NCBI GenBank assembly: GCA_024230435.1 | Contig: JAAERL010000145.1 | Location: 1-64,000 of the forward strand | Source of the DNA: Desulfobacteraceae bacterium | Lineage (GTDB): Bacteria > Desulfobacterota > Desulfobacteria > Desulfobacterales > Desulfosarcinaceae | Direction: 5' to 3' | Length of the DNA stretch: 64,000 nucleotides | Part shown: positions 35,740 through 44,686 of the stretch, piece after piece | Layout of the letters: each line of letters starts with the position of its first letter | Numbering within the stretch: position 1 is the stretch's first letter | The notes under the pieces: generated by a model | What the model was told of the DNA's origin: nothing | What the model saw: only the letters and a program-made list of their open reading frames with translations | The model's database searches: none | Translations under genes and position numbers: made by a program

Positions 35740-36632
35740 GCGATGTCTTGCTTTACGGTTTCATGCACCGATGCCAGGTAAATGGTTTTATAGGATGCCC
35801 CGGTTCGCTTGAAGGCGCGTTCAGGGATGCCGAATTTGTGGATGATGTGGCCATTTCCCACAATTACAACCATTTTAGTATCCGCCATATTTTTGGAAAT
35901 GGCTTGTGCCATGCCGTCTTCCCAGGCGCATTGGGCTTCATAGAACGTCTCAAAGCTGCCGCGGCCCTTAAGACGTTTCATGTTAAGATGCATTTTGTAG
36001 ATGCTTTCAAGATAGGCACGGTGCTTTTTGCGGGAAGTATCGATTTGCTCCGGCAACATGGCTCTTTCATCTTCGGACAAGCTGCCAATGCCGCCTATGG
36101 CGATTTTGCGTGTAATATGAGAGGCGATATTCAGCCCGATAATGGGAATTCGATGCTCGCGGGCATACTTGAGGATACCTTCATATAAGCTGTCATCATA
36201 TCTCCAGTTGGCATACCAGTGAACCTGTTTGAGAAACGTTTGCCAATCCCAATTCCCGGAAACCCATTGATCGAGCTTTTGCTGATAGGTGCGGTCAAAC
36301 ATTTCCATGCCGAGGCTCAAGCACAAGCCTTTTTCCTGAAGGGCTTTGATGACGGCAAGCTGAATTTCGTGGTGGTGTATGTTGGTATGTTGTTCGCCGA
36401 TATAAATAATGTCCGTCTGGTGTAATTGGGCTACAAGTTCTTCAAAACTTATCGGGCGGTCCATAGCCGAGTCAAAAACGGCGCCGACTGGTAATGATTG
36501 TTTTACATTCTCTATTTTCAATACAGCAGGTTTTATCGTGCAGCCCGAACTGAAAAACAGCAATATAAGCGTTACTAGAATACACAATATGCCGGATGTT
36601 TTGCATGGATGAAACTGAGGTTTTTTTTTCAC
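35685..36632 (-). CDS. ChaN-like lipoprotein (haem-binding uptake family)
   Basis: 315 aa if started at the GTG at 36632, which puts a lipoprotein signal (CILVTLILLFFSSGC) at the N-terminus. The open frame extends to 36788, but that part lies inside a MITE-like repeat. The ChaN/Tiki-type motif is present: YIGEQHTNIHHHEIQ near the start of the domain, SLGMEMFDR, and VVIVGNGHIIHKFG near the end, with His and Glu residues that bind metal or haem. Such proteins sit in the outer membrane periplasmic face and help take up haem or iron. The last 17 residues are encoded by the 379-bp repeat. The gene runs toward, and its 3' end lies in, the repeat. Confidence 0.85.
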   Translation of the reverse strand: MKKKPQFHPCKTSGILCILVTLILLFFSSGCTIKPAVLKIENVKQSLPVGAVFDSAMDRPISFEELVAQLHQTDIIYIGEQHTNIHHHEIQLAVIKALQEKGLCLSLGMEMFDRTYQQKLDQWVSGNWDWQTFLKQVHWYANWRYDDSLYEGILKYAREHRIPIIGLNIASHITRKIAIGGIGSLSEDERAMLPEQIDTSRKKHRAYLESIYKMHLNMKRLKGRGSFETFYEAQCAWEDGMAQAISKNMADTKMVVIVGNGHIIHKFGIPERAFKRTGASYKTIYLASVHETVKQDIADYIWVTKPAVPARRVPK

Positions 36633-36679
36633 CGGTTGATTTTCAAGGGCTGGCAATGTTAGGAAAATGGTATTGGCGC

Positions 36680-36842
36680 TAAGGCGATTGGCGCAAAAGA
36701 ATATATCATATTGGACTGACTTTTTTTCGTCTTCAAGACGTGCAAAAGTTTGCATATTTAACATATTCGTACCTTTGGCATAACACACAAGACGGGAAAA
36801 AAGACATGCAAGCAGCTATATTCTTTGACACAAATCGTCTAA
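36680..36842. repeat. MITE-like repeat, copy E
   Basis: 163 bp, orientation as A and B, more diverged (left TAAGGCGATTGGCGC, right CAAATCGTCTAA). It lies between the ChaN gene and the divergent small membrane protein gene, so it may carry promoters for either or have displaced them. Confidence 0.85.
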
Positions 36843-36880
36843 CTAATTGAAACTGCCTTTCAAAGTATAGTAGGCATCTT

Positions 36881-37150
36881 ATGCGGCTTGATTCAAATCC
36901 GATGTTTCGGAAAATATTATCCCCCTGGTATGACAGCGACACAACCTGCTGGTTGATTCTTGCCGGTATGGCCGCTATTTGCATTTTTTGCATTAACGGT
37001 ATTTTAGTTGCAAGGCAGATACCTGCCTACAATAAGTTTGAATGGATACCCTGGACGCTAATGGGACTTTGCCTTTCGCTTTGCCTTTTTGCCGGCCTGC
37101 GCCTTCTCAATAGATACCTTCAGCGCCATTCACAGCATAAAGAACCTTGA
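36881..37150 (+). CDS. Small membrane protein of unknown family
   Basis: 89 aa, with two hydrophobic helices (WLILAGMAAICIFCINGILVA and the segment at residues 56-78, WTLMGLCLSLCLFAGLRLL). The C-terminal end is basic (NRYLQRHSQHKE). The ribosome binding site is weak. The family was not recognised. The gene is convergent with the thioredoxin gene downstream and is the first one after the repeat. Confidence 0.6.
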   Translation: MRLDSNPMFRKILSPWYDSDTTCWLILAGMAAICIFCINGILVARQIPAYNKFEWIPWTLMGLCLSLCLFAGLRLLNRYLQRHSQHKEP

Positions 37151-37180
37151 AGCCGTTGCCTGATTTTACGCGGCCGCCTA

Positions 37181-37654
37181 TCAGTGCTTTTTTTTAGAGA
37201 GGTTTTGATCGAATTGCTGAAAGTTCATTTTTTGGTAACTATCCGTATGAATGTATTTGAGCATTTTGATCAAATGATCGGCTTCAACGTAGCTTACCCA
37301 GTTTGCAATGGTTTCGCCCTGATCGGTTAAAAAATGCAGTGCGGGAACGCCATTGACTTTGTAGCGCGTTGCGATTTTCTGGTTTTCATTGACATCGATC
37401 ATCACTGGCGTGTAATTGGCGTTGATATAGTCGACAATTTCTTTGTCTTTAAAGGTTTTATTCTCCAGCATTCTACAGTAGCCGCAATGTTTACTGTTAA
37501 AATAGAGAAAATATTTTTTGGACTGTTTTCCCTCAGATATCCGCGCGGAGTCATAAGACAACCAGTCGATCTGATTGGCGCTGCTTTTAGCTGCCCAGGC
37601 CGGAGTGCAGAGTATCAACACAAGGGTTAACAGATGAATTTGTAATTTGCGCAT
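37181..37654 (-). CDS. Periplasmic thioredoxin-like protein
   Basis: 157 aa from the ATG at 37654, preceded by GTGAGG. A signal peptide (about 3-21, ending in PAWA) is followed by a thioredoxin fold with CGYC (HCGYCRML) and the cis-Pro in NGVPALHF. It follows the CcdA gene with a 5-bp overlap region, so it probably receives electrons from CcdA and reduces disulfides in the periplasm. Confidence 0.88.
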   Translation of the reverse strand: MRKLQIHLLTLVLILCTPAWAAKSSANQIDWLSYDSARISEGKQSKKYFLYFNSKHCGYCRMLENKTFKDKEIVDYINANYTPVMIDVNENQKIATRYKVNGVPALHFLTDQGETIANWVSYVEADHLIKMLKYIHTDSYQKMNFQQFDQNLSKKKH

Positions 37655-37658
37655 TATT

Positions 37659-38375
37659 TCATACCTCACTTAGCATAAAGGTCAGCCACCCGAATTTGTC
37701 CGAGATGAGCAAAACACCGGTTGCCAGGAGCAAGACTCCGGCGGCTGCGTTGATATAGGGAATCATTTTGGCGGATCGGCGGATAAATTTGATTAAATAA
37801 GTAATTGCCACCGATAAAACTATAAAGGGCAACGCTAATCCAAAAGAATAGGTTGCTAAAAGGCGCATGCCTTGGAATACGGTATCGTTATTCGATGCCA
37901 GGATTAAAATGGAACCCAACATTGGACCGATACATGGGCTCCAGCCAGCCCCGAAAGCCATACCCACAAAAAATACACCGATAATGTGAAGTGGTTTTTT
38001 AGAGATGTGAAGCCGTTTTTCGTAGTCCAATATGCGGATGCGGAAAAGCCCCAGAAGGTGCAGGCCAAAAATAATCACCAGCACACCGCCAAAGATGCGC
38101 AGGTAAGGTTTATAAGTAAACAGCAGCTCACTTAAGTAAAAGGCCGTAGCGCCCATAAGGATAAAAACGGTTGAGAATCCGAATACAAAGGCAAGGGTCG
38201 AAATGATGACCTTGCGGCGCGTAGCGGCATTGGGCGATGTTGTCAGCTCGTCCAGACTGGTACCGGTTATAAATGTAAAATAAACAGGGATCAGAGGCAG
38301 AACGCAGCCCGAAAAAAAGGACAACAATCCGTAGGCAAGGGCTGTAAAGTGTGTTATTTCCGAGTTTAGTTGCAT
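37659..38375 (-). CDS. CcdA-type cytochrome c biogenesis/thiol reductase membrane protein
   Basis: 238 aa, six transmembrane helices. It has the DsbD/CcdA motifs SGCVLPLIP in the first helix and GAGWSPCIGP in the fourth, each with the reactive Cys. It moves electrons from cytoplasmic thioredoxin to the periplasm. It lies between the MauE/DoxX-like gene (4 bp upstream) and the thioredoxin gene, forming a three-gene operon. Confidence 0.9.
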   Translation of the reverse strand: MQLNSEITHFTALAYGLLSFFSGCVLPLIPVYFTFITGTSLDELTTSPNAATRRKVIISTLAFVFGFSTVFILMGATAFYLSELLFTYKPYLRIFGGVLVIIFGLHLLGLFRIRILDYEKRLHISKKPLHIIGVFFVGMAFGAGWSPCIGPMLGSILILASNNDTVFQGMRLLATYSFGLALPFIVLSVAITYLIKFIRRSAKMIPYINAAAGVLLLATGVLLISDKFGWLTFMLSEV

Positions 38376-38379
38376 TTTT

Positions 38380-38868
38380 TTATCTTTGTGACGTTTCTTT
38401 TTTTGTTTTTAATTTTTGAAAATTGATGGTTTTAAATATATCCGGCCGCCAGACGATAGCCGCAGTCATAGCCAAAAGCGCTAAATCCAGCATAACTGCA
38501 AAAATCATTTGGTTCGAGCCTTTATCACTAAGGGAAAAGCAGCCGCAACTGATATCGAGCCCTCGAAACAGGTTGGTAACCATGGCTGCGATAAAAATGA
38601 TCAGCATTGCGCCAATAAGTAACGCGCTTCCGCGCACCAAATGACCTGCGATAAGGCATATTCCGCAGACCAATTCGATCCAGGGCAGCAACAGGGCGGT
38701 TGGATTTATCATAATAACCGGCAAAAGTTGATAATTTTCAATGGTTTTGGCAAAATCCTCGGGGTGGAAAATTTTATACCAGCTGGCATACACAAACACG
38801 CTTCCAAGAATTATCCGTAAGGTAAATTGCGCGGCCGCGGTGATAATTTTTTTTGCGCTTGTATTCAT
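38380..38868 (-). CDS. MauE/DoxX-family membrane protein
   Basis: 162 aa from the ATG at 38868; alternative starts lie a few codons upstream. It has four hydrophobic helices, with the motif YASWYKIFHPEDFAKTIENYQLLP at the end of helix 1 (a MauE-type signature) and a CGC in the loop after helix 3 (DISCGCFS). MauE-like proteins handle disulfides for redox enzymes. As first gene of the operon it probably feeds, or is fed by, CcdA and the thioredoxin. Confidence 0.85.
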   Translation of the reverse strand: MNTSAKKIITAAAQFTLRIILGSVFVYASWYKIFHPEDFAKTIENYQLLPVIMINPTALLLPWIELVCGICLIAGHLVRGSALLIGAMLIIFIAAMVTNLFRGLDISCGCFSLSDKGSNQMIFAVMLDLALLAMTAAIVWRPDIFKTINFQKLKTKKETSQR

Positions 38869-39120
38869 CACAACCAAACACCGTTAAGACTCCGGCATTA
38901 ATGCCGGGGGAACGGCGCCTTTCTTTCCCGCTAAAAATGTGTTTGCCGATTCTAGGGCGTTAAAAGCTTACGTGCCTATTCAACATATAAACACAGGTGC
39001 TTTTCAGGTCCTGTCCTGCCAGTGCCGTGGCAGTTAGGGCCGCATCGGGATTTTTTTTAAACCCTGCATACCAGCCCTCACCCCTTTTGCAACCGGGGGG
39101 GTGCTTCGGTAATTATTTTC

Positions 39121-39972
39121 TCATTCTTTTTTTTCCCCGTTAAACTTATCAACCATCATATCTCCGAGTTCTTGTGAACGTAAAGTCGCGGCTTCGATGG
39201 CATTAATGATTGTCGTGCGCAAACCGCCTTTTTCTAATGTATGAAGTCCTGCAATGGCTGTGCCACCCGGTGAGGTAACCATGTCTTTTAACTGTCCGGG
39301 ATGCGTTTTGGTTTCCAGGAGCATTTTTGCAGCTCCAAGAACGGTTTGTGCAGATAACAGCAAGGATTCTTGTCTGGATAGACCTACCTTGACACCTGCA
39401 TCGGCCATGGCGTCAACAATCATAAAAATATAGGCCGGACCACTTCCGCTCAAACCGGTAATGGCGTCCATTAAATTGTTTTCTTTAAGGAAAATACACC
39501 GGCCCACTGAGTTAAAAATAGCCTTGGCCAATTCGATATCTTCCTTTTTGCAATGATCTCCGGCGGCGATGGCTGTAGCCCCTTCATTTACAGCTACGCA
39601 TATATTGGGCATTGCCCGAATGAGCCTCAGGTTCTTTTTTAAAAGCGATTCAATAGCCGCCATGGGCACTCCGGCAGCGATAGATATAATGATTTTAGAC
39701 ATATCCAAACTGTCGGATGTTTCCGTCAGAACCTCGCCCATAATTTGAGGTTTAACGGCGTAAATAATGATATCCGCGCTTTGGATGACCTTGCTGTTAT
39801 CCGTGGTGGTGACAATTTTGTACTTATTTTCGAGCTCATCAAGCCGCTCTTGCCTGACATCCGAACATATGATTTTATCCGGTGTAGATTGTTTGGAACT
39901 GAGCAGGGATTTGAACAGCAATTCGCCCATATTTCCAGTTCCTATAAAACCGATACGCTTGTTGTTGAGCAT
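39121..39972 (-). CDS. proC: Pyrroline-5-carboxylate reductase
   Basis: 283 aa from the ATG at 39972 (an upstream ATG at 39996 is possible; GGGGG is near the first). The N-terminus has the NAD(P) binding fold GFIGTGNMGELLF, the substrate side has RAMPNICVAVNEGATA, and the C-terminal signature is GSGPAYIFMIVDAMADAGVKVG with SPGGTAIAGLHTLE. It catalyses the last step of proline synthesis. A MITE-like repeat ends just upstream, so its promoter must lie within or beyond that repeat. Confidence 0.95.
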   Translation of the reverse strand: MLNNKRIGFIGTGNMGELLFKSLLSSKQSTPDKIICSDVRQERLDELENKYKIVTTTDNSKVIQSADIIIYAVKPQIMGEVLTETSDSLDMSKIIISIAAGVPMAAIESLLKKNLRLIRAMPNICVAVNEGATAIAAGDHCKKEDIELAKAIFNSVGRCIFLKENNLMDAITGLSGSGPAYIFMIVDAMADAGVKVGLSRQESLLLSAQTVLGAAKMLLETKTHPGQLKDMVTSPGGTAIAGLHTLEKGGLRTTIINAIEAATLRSQELGDMMVDKFNGEKKE

Positions 39973-40008
39973 AAGGCCCCCATCCTGATTTGCCATGTTG
40001 TTTGTCTG

Positions 40009-40199
40009 TTTAGACGATTTTTGTTAAACAATATACCATCTTGCATGTCTTTTTTCCCGTCTTGTGTGCTATGCTAAAGGTGCGAATACTTTAAGTATGC
40101 AAACTGATCAGCAAACTTTGGCATGCCTTGAAGCCGAAAAAAATCTAAGCCTGATATGGTATCTGTTAAGATGCTATATTTTTTCCGCCAATCGCCTTA
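40009..40199. repeat. MITE-like repeat, copy F
   Basis: 191 bp, same orientation as C and D and nearly identical to D in the core. Ends with TTTCCGCCAATCGCCTTA. It lies between proC (transcribed away) and the FAD oxidoreductase gene (whose 3' end faces it). Confidence 0.9.
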
Positions 40200-40361
40200 A
40201 TTTACATTTTGAAGGGGTCTGAGAAACATCCCCTAAAAAAGGCTACTTTAAGATGTGAGGCTGGTTTGTCAAGAAGAAATAAGGCGGCAAAGGGGCCTTT
40301 TGAAGGTATTTCCTTTGCCGCCGGGTGGTTACAGCCACAGATGCGGCTATTTAGATGGGTG

Positions 40362-41522
40362 CTATTTAAATGCTTCTACACGGCATGACAAATCGCGCTC
40401 GAGCGAAAAACTTTCCAGTACGATTTGGTCATCCTTGTTATTGGTTTTGAGAATCATGCGCGCCAGGATTTCTCCTAATCCGGGGCCAAGCATGTAACCC
40501 TGGCCGCACATACCTATGGCGTGCAGCAATCCCTCAACTTGCGTGTTCCACCCCACTAAAGGAGAACCGTCTGCGGTCATGGGGTAAAGCCCGCGCCAAA
40601 CGCGGCGCACGCGTATGTTTTGAAGCCGGGGCATCAAGTTAACCATTCGTGCGCAAATTTGAGGCAGAAACGTCGAAGTTTCGTCATACAATTGGCCGAT
40701 GACCGGCGGGTCCGGTGTGATACAGAAAACAACCTGACCGTGTTTGTTTTGATAAAAATAATAGTTTTTAGAGCCCGCAACGCTTCGCAGATCCACCACC
40801 ATTGTTGGGCAAAACGGGGCCACCGGTTCGGTGATGCCTGCCTCATGGGCTTCGGAAATGACCAGTTCGTCACAACCAACGGCTTGGGTAAGCTCATTAG
40901 ACCCGGCTCCGGCAACATCGATCACCACAGGAGCACTGTAGAAATTGCCCTTGTTTGTCATAACGCCGTTGATCTTTGCGTTGCTGCAGTTCAATTTTGT
41001 GACTTTTTCATTAAAACGAAAAGTTACACCGGCTTCGCATGCCTTACGGTAAAAGGCGTTGATCGCCAGCAAGGGTGAGGCCGATCCGTCATCGGGCGAA
41101 AACGTACCGCCCATCAAACCTCCGGAATTGATTCCGGGCAGGATCTGCTGCATGCTTTGGGCATCGACAAAATCGATGTTGAGATTAAAACTTTTTTGAA
41201 CGGGCAAATGGGATTTGAGCAAATCGGCTTCTTGATTGCGGTATACCGGGAAGGCATATCCGCCTTTTTGCCATTCGATGTCGTCACCGTGCACCTGTTG
41301 CCAGGTTGAGAAAATTTCCAAAGAACGCTGTCCCGCAATTATTTTTGCAGGGTCCGAGTGGGTGGCGCGAATTCCTCCGATGGCATGCTTGTTTTCGCCC
41401 TGGCCCGGCGAAGGACGCATATCTATCACAAGTGTTTTTAAATCTTGCTTTCCAAGCGCCAGAGCAGTTGGTACCCCAACAGAACCGGCGCCGACGATTA
41501 TTACATCATAGCACGTCTGCAT
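40362..41522 (-). CDS. FAD-dependent oxidoreductase, DAO family (sarcosine oxidase beta/glycine oxidase-like)
   Basis: 386 aa. The N-terminal dinucleotide motif is VIIVGAGSVGVPTALALG, and the family features ending in GLLHAIGMCGQGYMLGPGLGE are present. This fold oxidises secondary or primary amines with FAD. The gene follows the larger Fe-S subunit by 3 bp and AAAGGA lies before the ATG, so the two form an amine dehydrogenase like the heterodimeric D-hydroxyproline/opine/sarcosine oxidases. The transcript continues from the start at 43601. Confidence 0.87.
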   Translation of the reverse strand: MQTCYDVIIVGAGSVGVPTALALGKQDLKTLVIDMRPSPGQGENKHAIGGIRATHSDPAKIIAGQRSLEIFSTWQQVHGDDIEWQKGGYAFPVYRNQEADLLKSHLPVQKSFNLNIDFVDAQSMQQILPGINSGGLMGGTFSPDDGSASPLLAINAFYRKACEAGVTFRFNEKVTKLNCSNAKINGVMTNKGNFYSAPVVIDVAGAGSNELTQAVGCDELVISEAHEAGITEPVAPFCPTMVVDLRSVAGSKNYYFYQNKHGQVVFCITPDPPVIGQLYDETSTFLPQICARMVNLMPRLQNIRVRRVWRGLYPMTADGSPLVGWNTQVEGLLHAIGMCGQGYMLGPGLGEILARMILKTNNKDDQIVLESFSLERDLSCRVEAFK

Positions 41523-41525
41523 TGC

Positions 41526-43601
41526 TTATCCTTTCTTAACTCCAGCAAAATAGCCCATTGGCACTTCCACGAAAAGGGGTCTGTCTACCCGGTCGGTCAC
41601 TTGGCCAAGATCAATTTTTTCTTCTTGAAATATCCGCCAGATCATGGGGCGGCAGGTTTTTGATCCGCACGAGCCCATACCCGCCCGGTTCAACGCTTTG
41701 AGCTGATTCATATCCCGGACGCCGCTACGGATAGCCTCCCGGATTTGACCAGCGGTAATGCGTTCACAACGGCAGATGATGGCTTCGTCCGGCAAGGGGG
41801 CTTTGGTGTAAATTTCTGCAGGCTCGCAAGCTTGCAGTTGAACGCGGATTCCAACGGCTTTTGGAGCGATTTGTTTTTCCATACGCACTTGCACGAGAAG
41901 TGTTTGCGGATATTTCTTTTTTTTCCGGATATTAACAACTTCATAATTGCCTAAAAGCGTTCCATCAACGTCCATAACCCCGATTTGCTGTCCTTTTTCA
42001 ACTGCGGCCCGGCCGACTTCGTAAGGCAAAGTTACGGTGGCAAGATCTTTATCCTTGCGGTAATCAATCAGGGTAATGGCAAGGCCCGGGCAAACCGCCA
42101 CACAATTTAGGCAGCCGTTGCAAGCTTCATCGCTTTGCCGGTAAGGCAATCCTGTAAGGGTGTTATTTTTTGTGAAAATTGCCTTTTGGGGACATACCGT
42201 GGTACAAGGATTGCACGGAACCTCTTGATAACAATGAAAAACAGGGACGATACCCTCCTGCTGCCGTGGTAATTCGCGCTGGACAGGAACGCCTGGGCGG
42301 GATTTTAAAATTTTGGCTTTGGCTTGCCAATCCTCTGGCATTTCGCCCACATCCAGCCCCAGAGACTGGGCAATGCGGTGGCCGGCCATGCGCCCAGTAA
42401 ACATAGCTGCTGATGCTTCGGCGATTTCCTGGGCATCGCCTGCGGTAAAGACATCAATGCCGAACTGTTTGGCTTTATAATAAAATTCATCGACTTGAGC
42501 CAGGCCGACGGCAATCAAAAGGGTGTCAACTTCATAGGTCTTTTCGGAACCCTTTATGATGTTCCAATTGTCATCAAGACGGGCAACGGTTACAGCCTCG
42601 AGGTGATCAGAGCCGTGGGCCGCCACAACGGTATGGCGGGTCAAAATCGGTACGCCCATTCTTTTGAGTTTGTCGGCGTGGACTTTATATCCGCCGGGCT
42701 CGGGCAAGGCTTCAATTAGCGCCGCCACTTGCATGTCGGCCTGGAGTGCATGATATCCTGCAATCAGCCCCACATTGCCGCCGCCAACGATAAGGATACG
42801 CTTGGACGATTTAATTAAATCACGGTTAACCAGTGTCTGAAATGCACCGGCTCCATAAACACCTGGCAGTGTGTTGCCTGGAAAAGCCAGCATCTTTTCA
42901 CGGGCTCCGGTTGCGACCAGCACTTTGTTTGGGCGGATAAGCCGATAGGAGTCCTTGGTCACTACGCCAATGACCCGGTCCGCAAAAACTCCAACAGCAG
43001 TGGCTTCGAGCCATACTCTTACAGAAAAAAAACCGGATAGTTGGCCGGCCAGGATATCACCGATTTCATAGCCGCGTGTTCCCGCATAAGAGTCGGCCTG
43101 TGAGCCGAAAAATTTATGGGTTTGCAGCACCAGCTTACCCCCCAGGCGATCTTTGTCATCGACCAGCAAAGTGGGAACATTCAAACGGCCCAGCTCTACG
43201 GCCGCGGCGAGCCCGGCGGGCCCGCCGCCAATGATCAAAACCTGGGTATTTTCTATTGGAACCTGTTCAAATCCATTGGCGGCTTTTAATAAAGGCAAAG
43301 CAGGCAAGCCGTCAGCACTTTGAATCTGCATGCCGGATTTCAAGGGGGTCATACAGGCCTTAACCGGCAGACCATCAGCAATGACAAGGCATTGCGAACA
43401 TTGTCCATTGGCGCAGTATATGCCTTGGGGACTTTTATCTTTAGGATGGTGGCCGAATACCTGAATGCCGTTTGCGATGAGAGTGGATGAAATCATTTCA
43501 CCGGCGTAGCCGGTCATAGTAACATTGTTCCATGTGAACGATACGGTTTCGCGTTCAGGGATGGACAAAATGGGATGTTCAGTTATACGGTTATATCCCA
43601 T
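41526..43601 (-). CDS. Fe-S/FAD oxidoreductase, sarcosine oxidase alpha/opine dehydrogenase-like
   Basis: 691 aa, a three-part electron carrier. Residues about 1-115 hold a [2Fe-2S] ferredoxin (GIYCANGQCSQC ... C). Residues about 120-460 hold a pyridine-nucleotide-disulfide oxidoreductase domain with two GGG/GxGxxG motifs (IIGGGPAGLAAA and LIVGGGNVGL). Residues about 468-525 hold two 4Fe-4S motifs (CNPCTTVCPQKA and CNGCLNCVAVCPG). The end has a BFD-type [2Fe-2S] motif (CRCERIT, GSCGSKTC). Electrons from the substrate probably pass through these to ferredoxin. The start follows GGAGG. It is the first gene of the left unit, with the operator at 43657. Confidence 0.88.
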   Translation of the reverse strand: MGYNRITEHPILSIPERETVSFTWNNVTMTGYAGEMISSTLIANGIQVFGHHPKDKSPQGIYCANGQCSQCLVIADGLPVKACMTPLKSGMQIQSADGLPALPLLKAANGFEQVPIENTQVLIIGGGPAGLAAAVELGRLNVPTLLVDDKDRLGGKLVLQTHKFFGSQADSYAGTRGYEIGDILAGQLSGFFSVRVWLEATAVGVFADRVIGVVTKDSYRLIRPNKVLVATGAREKMLAFPGNTLPGVYGAGAFQTLVNRDLIKSSKRILIVGGGNVGLIAGYHALQADMQVAALIEALPEPGGYKVHADKLKRMGVPILTRHTVVAAHGSDHLEAVTVARLDDNWNIIKGSEKTYEVDTLLIAVGLAQVDEFYYKAKQFGIDVFTAGDAQEIAEASAAMFTGRMAGHRIAQSLGLDVGEMPEDWQAKAKILKSRPGVPVQRELPRQQEGIVPVFHCYQEVPCNPCTTVCPQKAIFTKNNTLTGLPYRQSDEACNGCLNCVAVCPGLAITLIDYRKDKDLATVTLPYEVGRAAVEKGQQIGVMDVDGTLLGNYEVVNIRKKKKYPQTLLVQVRMEKQIAPKAVGIRVQLQACEPAEIYTKAPLPDEAIICRCERITAGQIREAIRSGVRDMNQLKALNRAGMGSCGSKTCRPMIWRIFQEEKIDLGQVTDRVDRPLFVEVPMGYFAGVKKG

Positions 43602-43656
43602 CTATAGCCTCCTATTGGTAAGTCGTTGTAATAGTATGATTTTTATGTCCTTGCCA

Positions 43657-43671
43657 AATGGTTTGACCATT
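43657..43671. promoter_or_regulatory. GntR operator 1, upstream of the dehydrogenase operon
   Basis: AATGGT-TTG-ACCATT, a perfect 15-bp palindrome with three-base spacer. It lies 56 bp upstream of the dehydrogenase operon start (minus strand, 43601). The half-sites match the TGGT...ACCA type bound by FadR-subfamily regulators. The same palindrome occurs at 43851-43865. Confidence 0.8.
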
Positions 43672-43822
43672 ATAATTAATCAATTTCGAAATGTCAAATG
43701 GAAATCAACAAACATGTATTGCACTGTTTTTATAGTATAAGCTTGACGGAAAAGTTGAAGTTAGTGTTATTTAGGGTTGGTATTGGTTAGTTTGAAAAAA
43801 ATGAGCGGGCTCAATCCTTGCT

Positions 43823-43865
43823 TGACAAACGTCATCTCAAACGGTTAATGAATGGTTAAACCATT
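43823..43865 (+). promoter_or_regulatory. gntR promoter with GntR operator 2
   Basis: TTGACA at 43823-43828 is the -35 box; the -10 element would be around 43846-43851. AATGGT-TAA-ACCATT at 43851-43865 is identical in half-sites to operator 1 and overlaps the expected start region. The regulator gene begins at 43934, so it is probably autoregulated. Confidence 0.8.
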
Positions 43866-43933
43866 AGTGGAATTGATTTATCCGGACAATGTTTGATAAA
43901 CAGGACAATTAACCTAAAAGTATAAGGTGATTA

Positions 43934-44674
43934 ATGTTTCGAGTAGCTGCTCAAAACCGTGTTTTTCAAGACGTCGTGAATCAGATCCAGGACGCCATTA
44001 TCGATGGAAAACTTGGCATTGGAGATACGTTGCCCCCGGAAAGAGATCTTAAAGAGATGTTCAATACCAGCCGGGGAACTTTGCGTGAGGCTCTTCGGGT
44101 TTTGGAGGAAAGGGGGCTCATACATATCAAACTTGGCGTTCATGGAGGCGCGATAGTCAAAGGCGTAAATAGTGATCAGGCCAGGAGTTCGTTAGCGCGT
44201 ATGGTGCGCTCGCGGCAAATAGATCTTAACCATCTGTCTGAATTCCGTGAAGGCGTGGAGGGCAATGTGGCTTCCCTGGCGGCCCAGAGGGCTTCAGATG
44301 AGGATAAGAAAAAATTGCTTACTATGGCTGAGGAGGCTAAGGGGTATGTGTTTCGGCAGGAGCCGGATCGTGACGCTTTTATCGAAGTGGACAAAAGATT
44401 CCACCAGGAACTTGCCGTTATCAGCCAGAATCCTGTCTACATTTTTGTTCTTGAAACGGTTCACGACAATATTCACCGGTATTATGACCGTTATCTGTCT
44501 ATGGAAAAAGGGGAATTGGAGGAAAATTGTCGGGATTTGCAGGACATTGCCCATGCTGTGGCAAATAGAAGGTCTGATGAGGCCCGTTTGTTAGCCCAAA
44601 GTCATGTTTTGCGTTTTTGCAAGCGTATGGCTAAACGCCAAAATATTAATCGAGTTGATAAAAATTCAAATTAG
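43934..44674 (+). CDS. GntR-family (FadR subfamily) transcriptional regulator
   Basis: 246 aa. The N-terminal winged helix (about 1-72: DTLPPERDLKEMFNTSRGTLREALRVLEERG) is followed by an all-helical FCD effector domain (about 85-235) with the metal-type D/H residues (RFHQELA; HDNIHRYY). It likely binds operators at 43657 and 43851 and is released by a carboxylate or related metabolite. It lies 12 bp upstream of the AOR gene, with which it forms one transcript. Confidence 0.92.
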   Translation: MFRVAAQNRVFQDVVNQIQDAIIDGKLGIGDTLPPERDLKEMFNTSRGTLREALRVLEERGLIHIKLGVHGGAIVKGVNSDQARSSLARMVRSRQIDLNHLSEFREGVEGNVASLAAQRASDEDKKKLLTMAEEAKGYVFRQEPDRDAFIEVDKRFHQELAVISQNPVYIFVLETVHDNIHRYYDRYLSMEKGELEENCRDLQDIAHAVANRRSDEARLLAQSHVLRFCKRMAKRQNINRVDKNSN

Positions 44675-44686
44675 GAGAAGCGGTTC

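Noticed and set aside
36633-36788. Extended N-terminus of the ChaN-like protein
   Set aside because: This part lies in MITE copy E; a lipoprotein signal begins at the GTG at 36632.
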